DNA of 16,409 nt from NORP181 sp047623555 (GTDB taxonomy: Bacteria; Pseudomonadota; Alphaproteobacteria; Rhodobacterales; Rhodobacteraceae), in the NCBI GenBank assembly GCA_047623555.1, contig JBLHMP010000085.1:1-16409 (forward strand), given 5' to 3'. A model generated the notes under the pieces. That model did no database searches. It was not told the origin of the DNA and saw only the letters and a program-made list of their open reading frames with translations. The translations under genes and the position numbers were made by a program. Positions 6,744-13,829 of the stretch are shown one piece after another (within the stretch, counting starts at the first letter, position 1; every line of letters starts with the position of its first letter).

Positions 6744-6761
6744 TAGTGCGATATCGCACTA
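6744..6761. promoter_or_regulatory. 18-bp perfect palindrome, candidate MarR operator
   Basis: TAGTGCGATATCGCACTA is a perfect 18-bp palindrome lying 34 bp before the nitroreductase start and 78 bp before the lldD start. A TTGAAA (6738-6743) abuts it and could be a -35 element for the rightward operon; no clear -10 is seen. Its size and symmetry suit a MarR-family dimer, and such a regulator is the second gene of the operon, so autoregulation is likely. It could also affect lldD. Confidence 0.6.
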
Positions 6762-6795
6762 AAAGGGGTGATGTACCGCTAATTGGAGAAGTGAC

Positions 6796-7899
6796 ATGAC
6801 CCTATCCCGCCGCAAAGTCATTGCCCTAATCGGTGGTGGCACGATTTTGGCCGCCAGCGCCGCTGCCGCCGGTTTTCTGACAAGCCGCACGCCAACACAG
6901 GCCCTGGCGCCGTGGGACAAGGCGGGAAATTATGACGACCCGCGCAAACGTGCCTTGTCTTTTGCGCTGCTGGCGCCGAACCCGCACAATCTGCAACCGT
7001 GGATCGTTGATCTGGAAGGGACGGACGGTTTGGCGCTGTATCAGGACCAAAGCCGCAAAATCCCGCATACTGATCCGTTTGATCGCCAGATCACCATCGG
7101 TCTGGGCTGTTTTTTGGAACAATTAACCATCGCGGCCTCTGCCGATGGCTACGGTGTTGATCTGTCGCTGTTTCCTGATGGACCCGATGGCGCTATTGCC
7201 CGTGCAGTGTTTTTTGCAGGTGGAAAATCCGATCGGCTGGCGACTGCAATCATGCACCGCCGGTCCTGCAAAGAACCCTATGCCGACACCGCTGTTGCCC
7301 CCGAAACAGCCGCCGATTTATCGCCCTTTGCCGAGATCATCACCGACCCTGATAGTGTGCAGGTCTTGCGTGATGTAACTTGGGCTGCCTGGCTGACCGA
7401 GGCCAACACGCCGCGTATGTTGCAGGAAAGTGTGGATCTGATGCGGTTTGGCAAGGCCGAGATCAACGCCAATCCTGATGGCATTGACCTTGGCGGGCCG
7501 TTTCTGGAGAGCCTGATGCTGGCCGGAGTTCTGAGCCGCAAAGGTCAGAGCGATCCAGACAGCACCGGGTTTCGGCAAGGTGTCGCCCTTTACAACAGCA
7601 TGCTGATGGCAACGCCGGCCTATGCGGTTCTGACCACAGACGGCAATTCGCGCTTTGATCAGATCACGACCGGACGACGTTGGTTGCGGCTTAACCTTGC
7701 GACAACATTAATGGGGGTATCATTGCATCCGGTGAGCCAATGCCTGCAAGAGTTCCCCGAAATGGCCGAACATTATACCGCGGCGCATGATCTGTTGGCC
7801 GGCCCCGGTCAGACGGTTCAAATGCTGGGGCGGCTGGGCTATGGTCCCAAAGTCGCGCAATCACCGCGCTGGCCATTGGAAACAAAGTTGAGAGCCTGA
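6796..7899 (+). CDS. Tat-signal nitroreductase family protein (Acg-like)
   Basis: The 367-aa product opens with a twin-arginine signal (SRRKVIALIGGG, residues 4-15) followed by an Ala-rich hydrophobic stretch, so it is probably exported folded to the periplasm. The body shows nitroreductase-fold FMN-binding features: ALLAPNPHNLQPW (58-69), the usual 'A-P-S-x-H-N-x-Q-P-W' motif with Pro in place of Ser, then IPHTDPFDRQITIGLG, MHRRSCKEPYADTAV, and a C-terminal GRRWLRLNLATTLMGVSLHP that shapes the flavin site. Length and the two half-domains fit Acg-family flavoproteins rather than the short about 220-aa enzymes. The natural substrate is unknown. GGAGAAG lies just before the ATG. The stop overlaps the start of the marR gene by one base, so the two are translated from one mRNA. 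Confidence 0.83.
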   Translation: MTLSRRKVIALIGGGTILAASAAAAGFLTSRTPTQALAPWDKAGNYDDPRKRALSFALLAPNPHNLQPWIVDLEGTDGLALYQDQSRKIPHTDPFDRQITIGLGCFLEQLTIAASADGYGVDLSLFPDGPDGAIARAVFFAGGKSDRLATAIMHRRSCKEPYADTAVAPETAADLSPFAEIITDPDSVQVLRDVTWAAWLTEANTPRMLQESVDLMRFGKAEINANPDGIDLGGPFLESLMLAGVLSRKGQSDPDSTGFRQGVALYNSMLMATPAYAVLTTDGNSRFDQITTGRRWLRLNLATTLMGVSLHPVSQCLQEFPEMAEHYTAAHDLLAGPGQTVQMLGRLGYGPKVAQSPRWPLETKLRA

Positions 7900-8393
7900 T
7901 GCAAGAAAACGACCCGTCGCTGTTCTTTGGTGTCTTTAATGAAATAGGCATCATCGAGCAGCTAAGCCGCGCCTTGCTTGAGGCGCGGTTGCCCAAAGGA
8001 CTGATTGCACCGCATTTTGCGGCGCTGAACCATCTGATCCGGGTGCGGGACGGCGCGACTCCTATAGAAATGGCGCGGGCGTTTCAGGTGCCGAAAACGT
8101 CAATGACACATACGGTGTCGGTGCTGGCCAAACATGGGTTAGTGGATGTGCGGCCCAACCCGAATGACCGGCGGTCCAAATGTGTCTGGTTAACCGATGC
8201 CGGGCGGGCGCTGCGGGAACAGGCGATTGCCGATTTGAAGCCCGAATTTCAGGTTCTGGCCGACGGGTTTGATACAACGCGATTGGCGCAGATATTGCCG
8301 GTGCTAGCGGACCTGCGCGTGTTTCTGGATAATCACCGCAACGCCGAACCACCACGCGACCGCCCCGTTCCAGATGTTGCGAACACCCCCTGA
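7899..8393 (+). CDS. MarR family transcriptional regulator
   Basis: The 164-aa protein has the MarR layout: N-terminal dimerisation helices, a winged helix at about residues 40-115 (HFAALNHLIRVRDGATPIEM, then FQVPKTSMTHTVSVLAKHGL as recognition helix, then the wing NPNDRRSKCVWLTDAGR), and C-terminal helices. The DRRSK wing motif is characteristic of the family. MarR dimers usually repress their own operon and release DNA on binding a phenolic or oxidising ligand. The ATG overlaps the nitroreductase stop (TGATG), and maoC follows after 10 bp. The 18-bp palindrome at 6744 is the obvious candidate operator. Confidence 0.9.
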   Translation: MQENDPSLFFGVFNEIGIIEQLSRALLEARLPKGLIAPHFAALNHLIRVRDGATPIEMARAFQVPKTSMTHTVSVLAKHGLVDVRPNPNDRRSKCVWLTDAGRALREQAIADLKPEFQVLADGFDTTRLAQILPVLADLRVFLDNHRNAEPPRDRPVPDVANTP

Positions 8394-8403
8394 GGAAAGA
8401 TTT

Positions 8404-8850
8404 ATGTATTTTGATGACCTACCCGTTGGGTTCAGCTTTGAAACCGCCAGCCGCAGCCTGCCGTTAGACGAGATTTTGGAATTCGCCAACAAATGGGACC
8501 CGCAGCCGTTTCACACCGATGCAGAACAGGCCAAGGATTCGATCTATGGCGGGCTGATTGCCAGTGGGTTTCACACGATTCTGGTGGCGTTTTTGCTGAC
8601 GCTGGAAACAAACGTGTTCACCGAGGCGTCGATGGGGTCACCGGGGATGGACAAAATTCGCTGGTATCTGCCGGTGCGCCCCGGCGATACGATCCGCCTC
8701 AAGGGTACGGTGTTAACCTCGGCCATATCTAAATCGCGCCCGGAGCGGGGCCGGACGACATTTAGATATGAGGTGTTTAATCAAAACGACGAACGCGTCG
8801 CAAAATATTCCGCCATTCAATTGCTGCGCTGCAAGCCTCAGATAGAATGA
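8404..8850 (+). CDS. MaoC family dehydratase
   Basis: The 148-aa protein has the single hot-dog fold of MaoC/(R)-specific enoyl-CoA hydratases: FDDLPVGFSFETASRSLPLD at the start, then the hydratase motif with Asp32, Pro33 and His37 (WDPQPFHTD), and YGGLIASGFHTI for the central helix and loop. Such proteins hydrate or dehydrate acyl-CoA thioesters in the cytoplasm, though in many the substrate is unknown. The ATG at 8404 has a strong GAGGAAAG site that overlaps the marR stop; an upstream in-frame ATG at 8374 lies inside marR and is less likely. It is the third gene of the nitroreductase operon. Its last 13 bases overlap the 3' end of trpA on the opposite strand. Confidence 0.87.
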   Translation: MYFDDLPVGFSFETASRSLPLDEILEFANKWDPQPFHTDAEQAKDSIYGGLIASGFHTILVAFLLTLETNVFTEASMGSPGMDKIRWYLPVRPGDTIRLKGTVLTSAISKSRPERGRTTFRYEVFNQNDERVAKYSAIQLLRCKPQIE

Positions 8851-9629
8851 GCGCCGTCTGACAGGGTTTTCACAAACGACAAAATCTCTGCCACCGATTT
8901 GCCTACCGCAATCTGGCTGACAATCGCCGAGCCAACCACAGCGCCATCGGCAATGCCCGCTATAGCCCGCGATTTTTCTGGCGTGTTGATACCAAAGCCA
9001 ACAATCACCGGCAGGGCGGTCTGTTTTTTGATGCGCGCCACCTCGGGGCCAACGTCATCGGCATCAGCCTCGGCGGCACCGGTGATGCCCGTGACCGACA
9101 CGTAATACACAAAGCCCGAGGTGTTTTGCAAAACCCGTGGCAGGCGTTTGTCGTCGGTGGTTGGCGTGGCGAGGCGGATAAAGTTCAACCCTGCAGCCTG
9201 CGCCGGAATGCACAGTTCGGCGTCTTCTTCGGGCGGCAGGTCGACAACGATCAACCCATCAACACCGGCGGCTTTGGCCAGCGTAAGGAATTTATCAACG
9301 CCTTTGCTGTAGATCGGATTGTAATAGCCCATCAGCACAATCGGCGTGGTGTCATCTGTTTCACGAAACGCCGTTGCCAACGCCAGCGTTTTGTCCAGCG
9401 TCATGCCAGCCCCAAGCGCGCGTTGCCCGGCCAATTGGATCGTCGGGCCGTCGGCCATCGGGTCAGTAAAGGGCAGGCCAAGTTCGATAATGTCGACACC
9501 GGCGGCAGGCAGACCTTTGACAATCTCAAGCGAAGTCTCGAAATCGGGATCCCCCGCCATCACGTAAGACACAAATGCCTTTTTACCTTTGGCTTTGAGG
9601 TCGGCGAATTTGGCGTCGATGCGGGTCAT
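8838..9629 (-). CDS. trpA: tryptophan synthase alpha subunit
   Basis: TrpA cleaves indole-3-glycerol phosphate to indole and glyceraldehyde 3-phosphate and passes indole to the TrpB beta subunit. The 263-aa protein is close in length to the 268-aa E. coli enzyme. It keeps the catalytic pair Glu49 and Asp60 (IIELGLPFTDPMADGPTIQ), the YVMAGDP loop, the VDLPPEE segment, and the phosphate-binding GFGINTPEKSRAIAGIADGA followed by VVGSAIV. The start at 9629 (MTRIDAKFADLKAKGK) has AAGGAA upstream; the longer opening to 9665 adds non-homologous residues. No other trp gene is nearby, so trpA is separated from its usual partners trpB and trpF in this window. It is divergent from the SDR gene. Confidence 0.97.
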   Translation of the reverse strand: MTRIDAKFADLKAKGKKAFVSYVMAGDPDFETSLEIVKGLPAAGVDIIELGLPFTDPMADGPTIQLAGQRALGAGMTLDKTLALATAFRETDDTTPIVLMGYYNPIYSKGVDKFLTLAKAAGVDGLIVVDLPPEEDAELCIPAQAAGLNFIRLATPTTDDKRLPRVLQNTSGFVYYVSVTGITGAAEADADDVGPEVARIKKQTALPVIVGFGINTPEKSRAIAGIADGAVVGSAIVSQIAVGKSVAEILSFVKTLSDGAHSI

Positions 9630-9727
9630 GATGTGCGTTCCTTTTGATCCTGACTGCCATGCCAAAACATGACGAAGAAATCAATGCGTGTTTGGGGTTT
9701 CACCGTCGTAGGTTTTGCAGTTTGATG

Positions 9728-9745
9728 GCAAAAACCGCAAAAACC
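9728..9745 (+). repeat. tandem 9-bp repeat before the SDR gene
   Basis: GCAAAAACC occurs twice in direct succession, 18 bp before the SDR start. GGTTTTGC at 9711-9718 is its near-inverse. The set could be a regulator site or form a small hairpin in the mRNA leader; neither can be decided from sequence. Confidence 0.5.
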
Positions 9746-9763
9746 AGAAATTGGGACTGTAAA

Positions 9764-10555
9764 ATGACAAATGATCTGGACGGGCGCGTTGCCCTGGTAA
9801 CGGGGTCGGCCACCGGGTTGGGGCGCTCAATGGTGCTGAAATTGGCGGAACGTGGCGCCAATGTGATCGTCAACTATTCCCGCTCGGCTGCCGAGGCAGA
9901 AGAGACCGCAGACCTGTGCCGCACGGCAGGCGCGCAGGTGCAACTGGTCAAGGCAAATGTCGCGGACCCGGATGATTGCAGGTCGTTGGCGGACGCGGCG
10001 GCGACGCACGGGCGGCTTGATATCTTGATGAATAATGCGGGCATCACAAGGCATGCGCGCGATCATTCTGATCTGGACGCGCTGACCAAGGCCGATTTCA
10101 TGGACACCTATGAGGTTAATGTTGTTGGCCCCTATCTGATGCTACAGGCGACAAAATCACTGCTGATCGCGGGCTATGAGCAAACCGGACGCGCCAGTGC
10201 GGTTCTCAACACATCCTCTATTGCGGGCGTAAAAGCGATTGGTTCGTCGGTGGCCTATGCCGCGACCAAGGCGGCGCTGAACAACATGACTTTGGCGCTG
10301 GCCCGCGCCCTTGCGCCGCAAATCCGTATCAATGCCATCTGCCCGGGCTTTATCGGGACCCGCTGGTTCAAAGACGCGATGGACGATGCTACCTATGCCA
10401 AAACCGTAGAAGCGGTCAAAGCAGCCGCCGCGCTGGGCGTTGCGTCGGGGCCGGATGATATTGCCGATTCGGCGTTGTTCTTTGTGTCGGACGCATCGCG
10501 CCATGTGACGGGCGAAACCCTGCTGGTTGACGCCGGAATGCATCTGAAAACCTGA
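9764..10555 (+). CDS. short-chain dehydrogenase/reductase (SDR family oxidoreductase)
   Basis: The 263-aa classical SDR has the NAD(P)-binding VTGSATGLGRSM (residues 12-23), the NNAG motif (90-93), Asn119, and the catalytic Ser152-Tyr165-Lys169 (SSIAG ... VAYAATK). The C-terminal part ICPGFIGTRWF and HVTGETLLVDAGMHL is typical of FabG-like members. It would oxidise or reduce a hydroxyl/keto substrate in the cytoplasm; the substrate is unknown. The start at 9764 (MTNDLDGRVALVTG) is chosen because the fold begins there. The upstream in-frame extension to 9644 contains no family sequence, although the ribosome site at 9764 is weak. ychF follows after 67 bp on the same strand. Confidence 0.88.
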   Translation: MTNDLDGRVALVTGSATGLGRSMVLKLAERGANVIVNYSRSAAEAEETADLCRTAGAQVQLVKANVADPDDCRSLADAAATHGRLDILMNNAGITRHARDHSDLDALTKADFMDTYEVNVVGPYLMLQATKSLLIAGYEQTGRASAVLNTSSIAGVKAIGSSVAYAATKAALNNMTLALARALAPQIRINAICPGFIGTRWFKDAMDDATYAKTVEAVKAAAALGVASGPDDIADSALFFVSDASRHVTGETLLVDAGMHLKT

Positions 10556-10622
10556 CCTGCGTGGCTTGCGCCCGGCGCGCGCTGTCACTATTAACCGCGC
10601 GACACTGAATTCGGGGGCCATC

Positions 10623-11720
10623 ATGGGTTTCAAAATGGGAATCGTGGGTCTGCCGAATGTCGGCAAGTCCACATTGTTCAACGCACTGACCAAAACCGCA
10701 GCCGCTCAGGCGGCAAATTTTCCGTTCTGCACGATCGAGCCCAACGTCGGCGAAGTCGGCGTGCCGGATGCGCGGTTGGACCAATTGGCTGAAATCGCCG
10801 GATCAAAACAGATCATCCCAACGCGGATGACGTTTGTCGATATTGCCGGTCTGGTCAAAGGCGCGTCGCGCGGCGAAGGTCTGGGCAACCAGTTTTTGGC
10901 GACCATCCGCGAAGTTGACGCCATCGCCCATGTGCTGCGTTGTTTTGAAGACGGCAACGTCACGCACGTCGAAGGCCGGGTTGATCCGGTTTCGGATGCC
11001 GACACAATTGAAACCGAGCTGATGCTGGCCGACATCGAAAGCATCGAAAAGCGCCTGCAAGGGCTGGTGCGTAAAGTCCGCGGCGGTGACAAAGAGGCGG
11101 TGTTGCAGGAAAGCCTGCTCAAGGCGGCGCTTGCCGTTTTAGAAGAAGGCAAACCCGCACGCGTGGTCGAAGTTAACGAAGAAGACGCCAAAGCCTGGAG
11201 AATGTTGCAACTGCTGACATCCAAACCTGTACTTTATGTCTGTAATGTTGGCGAAGATGATGCATCCGAAGGCAATGAATTCTCGGCTCGTGTTGCCGAA
11301 ATGGCGGCGGCACAAGGCAATTCGCATGTCGTCATTAGTGCTCAGATCGAAGAAGAAATCAGCCAGCTGGAGCCCAACGAAGCCCTGATGTTCCTTGAGG
11401 AAATGGGGCTTAGTGAGGCTGGATTGGATCGCCTGATCCGCGCTGGCTATGAATTGTTGCACCTAGAAACCTATTTTACCGTCGGCCCGAAAGAGGCCCG
11501 CGCCTGGACCATCCAGCAGGGCACGTCGGCACCACAGGCCGCTGGGGTTATTCACGGCGATTTTGAGCGTGGGTTCATCCGCGCCGAAACCATCGCGTTT
11601 GCGGATTTTGTCGAACTAGGTGGCGAGCAACCGGCCAAAGAGGCCGGTAAAATGCGCTCTGAGGGCAAGACGTATGTGGTCAAAGACGGCGACGTGCTGC
11701 ACTTTTTGTTCAACACCTGA
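10623..11720 (+). CDS. ychF: redox-regulated ATPase YchF (Obg-like)
   Basis: YchF/OLA1 is a ribosome-associated P-loop ATPase of the Obg branch. The 365-aa protein has the P-loop GLPNVGKS (9-16), the switch region NFPFCTIEPN, the G3 motif DIAGLVKGASRGEGLGNQFL (73-92), and NVGE (208-211) in place of the GTP-specific NKxD, the change that gives YchF its ATP preference. A coiled-coil segment lies in the middle (DIESIEKRLQGLVRKVRG). The C-terminal TGS-like domain shows TYFTVGPKEARAWTIQQGTS and GVIHGDFERGFIRAETI. The start at 10623 (MGFKMGIVGLPN) is the family start; upstream in-frame codons to 10566 are not conserved in type. In many bacteria ychF follows pth, whereas here the two are about 10 kb apart. 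Confidence 0.97.
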   Translation: MGFKMGIVGLPNVGKSTLFNALTKTAAAQAANFPFCTIEPNVGEVGVPDARLDQLAEIAGSKQIIPTRMTFVDIAGLVKGASRGEGLGNQFLATIREVDAIAHVLRCFEDGNVTHVEGRVDPVSDADTIETELMLADIESIEKRLQGLVRKVRGGDKEAVLQESLLKAALAVLEEGKPARVVEVNEEDAKAWRMLQLLTSKPVLYVCNVGEDDASEGNEFSARVAEMAAAQGNSHVVISAQIEEEISQLEPNEALMFLEEMGLSEAGLDRLIRAGYELLHLETYFTVGPKEARAWTIQQGTSAPQAAGVIHGDFERGFIRAETIAFADFVELGGEQPAKEAGKMRSEGKTYVVKDGDVLHFLFNT

Positions 11721-11727
11721 TCCGCGG

Positions 11728-11756
11728 AAAAAAACCGGCTGAATCATGTGCTGGTT
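11728..11756 (-). terminator. probable terminator of the core-MetE gene
   Basis: On the minus strand AACCAGC and GCCGGTT form a 7-bp stem with one A-C mismatch and a 10-nt loop, followed by seven T (A-run at 11728-11734 on the plus strand). The stem starts within the TAA stop codon of the methionine synthase gene. Confidence 0.5.
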
Positions 11757-12834
11757 ATACCCGCGCCGCGGCCTGACACATGACGGTTAGTTTTGCCTCG
11801 GCCAGTTTTGGCGACAGCAACCCCAGCCCGCAATCAGGGGCAACAACCAGACGATCCCGATCGATATGGTCCAGCGCCGCGCGCAATCGCGTTTCGACCA
11901 TATCGACGGTTTCAACCTCACTGCTGGCAATGGCGACTGCTCCGAAGATCACCGTTTTGTGGTGTAATTTATCCAATAGGTTCAGATCATTGCAGCAATG
12001 CGCGTCCTCAATGGAAATCTGATCAAACGCCGCATCCTCGATGGCGCTGGCCAAGCGGTGATAGCTGTCCGGATCGGCCTTTTTGTAATCGGCATCGTCA
12101 AGATGGTCGGGATAGCCACAGCACATATGCACCACCCGCGTCACCGATTTTGGCACCTTATGAAAGCAGCGTTCCAACCCCTCCATGCCGAAATTCAGCG
12201 CATCCTCGACCTGACGGGCAAACAGCGGTTCATCCACCTGAATGTACTGACATCCAGCCTCAACCAGCGCCAGAATTTCACGGTTCACGGTTTCCGCCAG
12301 AACCGCATTTAGTTTCGCGCGGTCATCGTAAAAACAATCCGCAGTCGTATCCATAATGGTTAACGGGCCGGGCAGGGTGAATTTGACCGGCTGCGTGCTG
12401 ACCTGTTGGCTGGCGCGGTAATCATGCGGACTGTAGCGGGGGCCAGACTGGCCTATCGCGCTACGAATTGCAGGTAAATCAGTCACATAGGCACCATCGC
12501 GCAACACCCGGTTTTCCAGATTGACGAAATCGAAGCCTTCTAGTTTGCGGCAATGATAGTGAATGTAATTCTCACGCCGGACTTCGCCATCTGTCGGAAT
12601 GGTGACACCTGCGCCGATCTGAATGTCGATCACCTCTTTGGCTGCACGCACGAACAATGCTTCGTGGGTTTCATCCAGCTGGGCGCTAGCAGCAGTGTAA
12701 TCGGTTGTGGTTTTGCTGGCGTTCATGCCGCCAGTTTCGCGCGAAATATCAAACCAGTCGCGCACCGGCACATAGGACGGCTTGGGAAATGCGCCGATTG
12801 TTGTGGTGGGAATGGGCGTGGTTGGCTTGCTCAT
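11755..12834 (-). CDS. core-MetE-type methionine synthase (cobalamin-independent, C-terminal domain only)
   Basis: The 359-aa protein corresponds to the catalytic C-terminal barrel of MetE (COG0620) without the N-terminal half that makes the classical enzyme about 750 aa. It has the barrel start TTIGAFPKP, TIPTDGEVRRENYIHYHC, FTLPGPLTIMD, IQVDEPLFAR, and a plausible zinc/thiol site of His236 and Cys238 (VHMCCGYP), Glu276 (ISIEDAH) and Cys335 (APDCGLG). Members transfer a methyl group to homocysteine; several short families use a methyl donor other than folate polyglutamate, so the donor here is uncertain. The start at 12834 has AGAAGGA 7 nt upstream, better than the longer opening to 12906. 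No MesX (DUF1852), metH or metE neighbour is present in the window. Confidence 0.78.
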   Translation of the reverse strand: MSKPTTPIPTTTIGAFPKPSYVPVRDWFDISRETGGMNASKTTTDYTAASAQLDETHEALFVRAAKEVIDIQIGAGVTIPTDGEVRRENYIHYHCRKLEGFDFVNLENRVLRDGAYVTDLPAIRSAIGQSGPRYSPHDYRASQQVSTQPVKFTLPGPLTIMDTTADCFYDDRAKLNAVLAETVNREILALVEAGCQYIQVDEPLFARQVEDALNFGMEGLERCFHKVPKSVTRVVHMCCGYPDHLDDADYKKADPDSYHRLASAIEDAAFDQISIEDAHCCNDLNLLDKLHHKTVIFGAVAIASSEVETVDMVETRLRAALDHIDRDRLVVAPDCGLGLLSPKLAEAKLTVMCQAAARV

Positions 12835-12883
12835 ATGCTGATCCTTCTGCGGGCTGGTAGGCTGGTGTATGGTATTGCTGACA

Positions 12884-12906
12884 TTGTTGCGGGGCTGACG
12901 CAACAA
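12884..12906. promoter_or_regulatory. inverted repeat in the core-MetE leader
   Basis: TTGTTGCG and CGCAACAA are perfect 8-bp inverted arms separated by 7 nt, centred about 60 bp upstream of the methionine synthase start. The symmetry suits a dimeric regulator such as a LysR-type protein (MetR is the known example for methionine genes), or a leader hairpin. I could not match the leader to a SAM riboswitch class. Confidence 0.45.
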
Positions 12907-13020
12907 AAGAACAAATGTGGTGGGATTCTTGTCGTACAGCTATGAAAACCTGCTTTAACTGGCTTGGCTAGGCGTTTTTCCAGATGGTTCAAAAACTTGT
13001 CACAACCTGCAGTTTGGGCC

Positions 13021-13048
13021 TTGTTTTCCCGGTACTTGGCCAGATATA
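13021..13048 (+). promoter_or_regulatory. possible promoter of tRNA-Ser
   Basis: TTGTTT (13021-13026) and GATATA (13043-13048) are spaced by 16 bp and end 10 bases before the first tRNA base, the position expected for a sigma-70-type promoter of a short-leader tRNA transcript. Confidence 0.4.
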
Positions 13049-13057
13049 CGCATCGGT

Positions 13058-13145
13058 GGAGATGTGGCCGAGTGGTCGAAGGCGCTCCCCTGCTAAGGGA
13101 GTAATGTGCAAGCATTCGAGGGTTCGAATCCCTTCGTCTCCGCCA
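13058..13145 (+). tRNA. tRNA-Ser (anticodon GCT)
   Basis: The 88-nt gene folds as a class II tRNA. The acceptor arm is GGAGATG with CGTCTCC (one G-U pair). The D arm contains GCCGAGTGGTCGAAGGC, and the anticodon arm CTCCC-CTGCTAA-GGGAG gives GCT, which reads AGC/AGT serine codons. A long variable arm follows (about GTAATGTGCAAGCATTC region), then the T arm GAGGGTTCGAATCCCTT, discriminator G and an encoded CCA. The integrase-bearing region begins directly downstream. Confidence 0.97.
13119..13145 (+). other. probable chromosomal attachment site (3' end of tRNA-Ser)
   Basis: Tyrosine integrases of the P4/DUF4102 type usually recombine in the T-arm and 3' end of tRNA genes and restore the tRNA. 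A (now broken) integrase lies 0.7 kb downstream reading away from the tRNA. The matching second copy is not in the window, so the exact limits are inferred. Confidence 0.45.
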
Positions 13146-13306
13146 ACCACCATTTTCATTCAATTCTGTTGGTATTCATTCAACCCCTTATGGGACTGTT
13201 TTTGTTGATCTATCTGCATTCGTTGTTGCTTTTGGTTTCTCTTCGATTAGACTCGTTTCTATTCATTGCGTGGTAGAAATCGTGGTATTCTTTGAGGAGA
13301 TAGCCG

Positions 13307-13828
13307 GTGTCCGAAATCGATATTTATAAATTGCGCCGTCTAGTAGCGGGCTTTCCGGAGAAGCCCAAAAGGACGGTCGCGCTCGAGCAGAAGATACAGA
13401 TTGGCGCAGGTTTTCACAACAAATGGTACAGCTCCCAGAAGGAGCATTGGCTTGGGTGGCTGTCGTTGAAGGCTCGCGAGAACGAGATGGATGGTAAGTC
13501 ATTTCAGCCTCCTAGGATTTGGAGTGGTTTGAAGTGCAGTCCAATGTTGTTCTGGTTGGCTGAGGTCGGAAGAGCAGATGGTGAAACCTTGGATCAGCTC
13601 GAGGCCGTCTCGATAGCGGCCGCACAGATTAGGCCAAATGATGGAAATCCACATGGCGTTGAGTTTCGAAAAATCCTGTCTTGGAATGGTGTCGTAGCAC
13701 TGTTGGAAACATCTGAGCCGCAAAAGACGATGGCTGATGCTCTTCAAATCGGAGATTACGCCCTTAGAAAGCTTATCGCGCATCTCCCGACTTACAGGAA
13801 GTATCTCCCAGAAGCGGGGGTAGGCTGA
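13307..13828 (+). CDS. unrecognised protein coupled to the integrase gene
   Basis: The 173-aa product is soluble-looking with no signal peptide or membrane segment. Its N-terminal part is basic and aromatic (EKPKRTVALEQKIQIGAGFH, then NKWYSSQKEHWLGWLSL). The middle has SGLKCSPMLFWLAEVGRAD, and the second half reads AAAQIRPNDGNPHGVEFRKI followed by a short helix before the end. I recall similar proteins beside integrases in Rhodobacteraceae islands but no assigned function. The GTG start at 13307 has a strong GAGGAG site 8 nt upstream. The stop lies one base before the integrase TTG, so the two are almost certainly co-translated. An accessory role in integration or excision is a guess from position only. 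Confidence 0.75.
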   Translation: MSEIDIYKLRRLVAGFPEKPKRTVALEQKIQIGAGFHNKWYSSQKEHWLGWLSLKARENEMDGKSFQPPRIWSGLKCSPMLFWLAEVGRADGETLDQLEAVSIAAAQIRPNDGNPHGVEFRKILSWNGVVALLETSEPQKTMADALQIGDYALRKLIAHLPTYRKYLPEAGVG

Positions 13829-13829
13829 T

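Noticed and set aside
12835..12960. SAM-type riboswitch ahead of the core-MetE gene
   Set aside because: I could not match SAM-I, SAM-II or SAM-V conserved cores. Only a simple perfect inverted repeat is visible.
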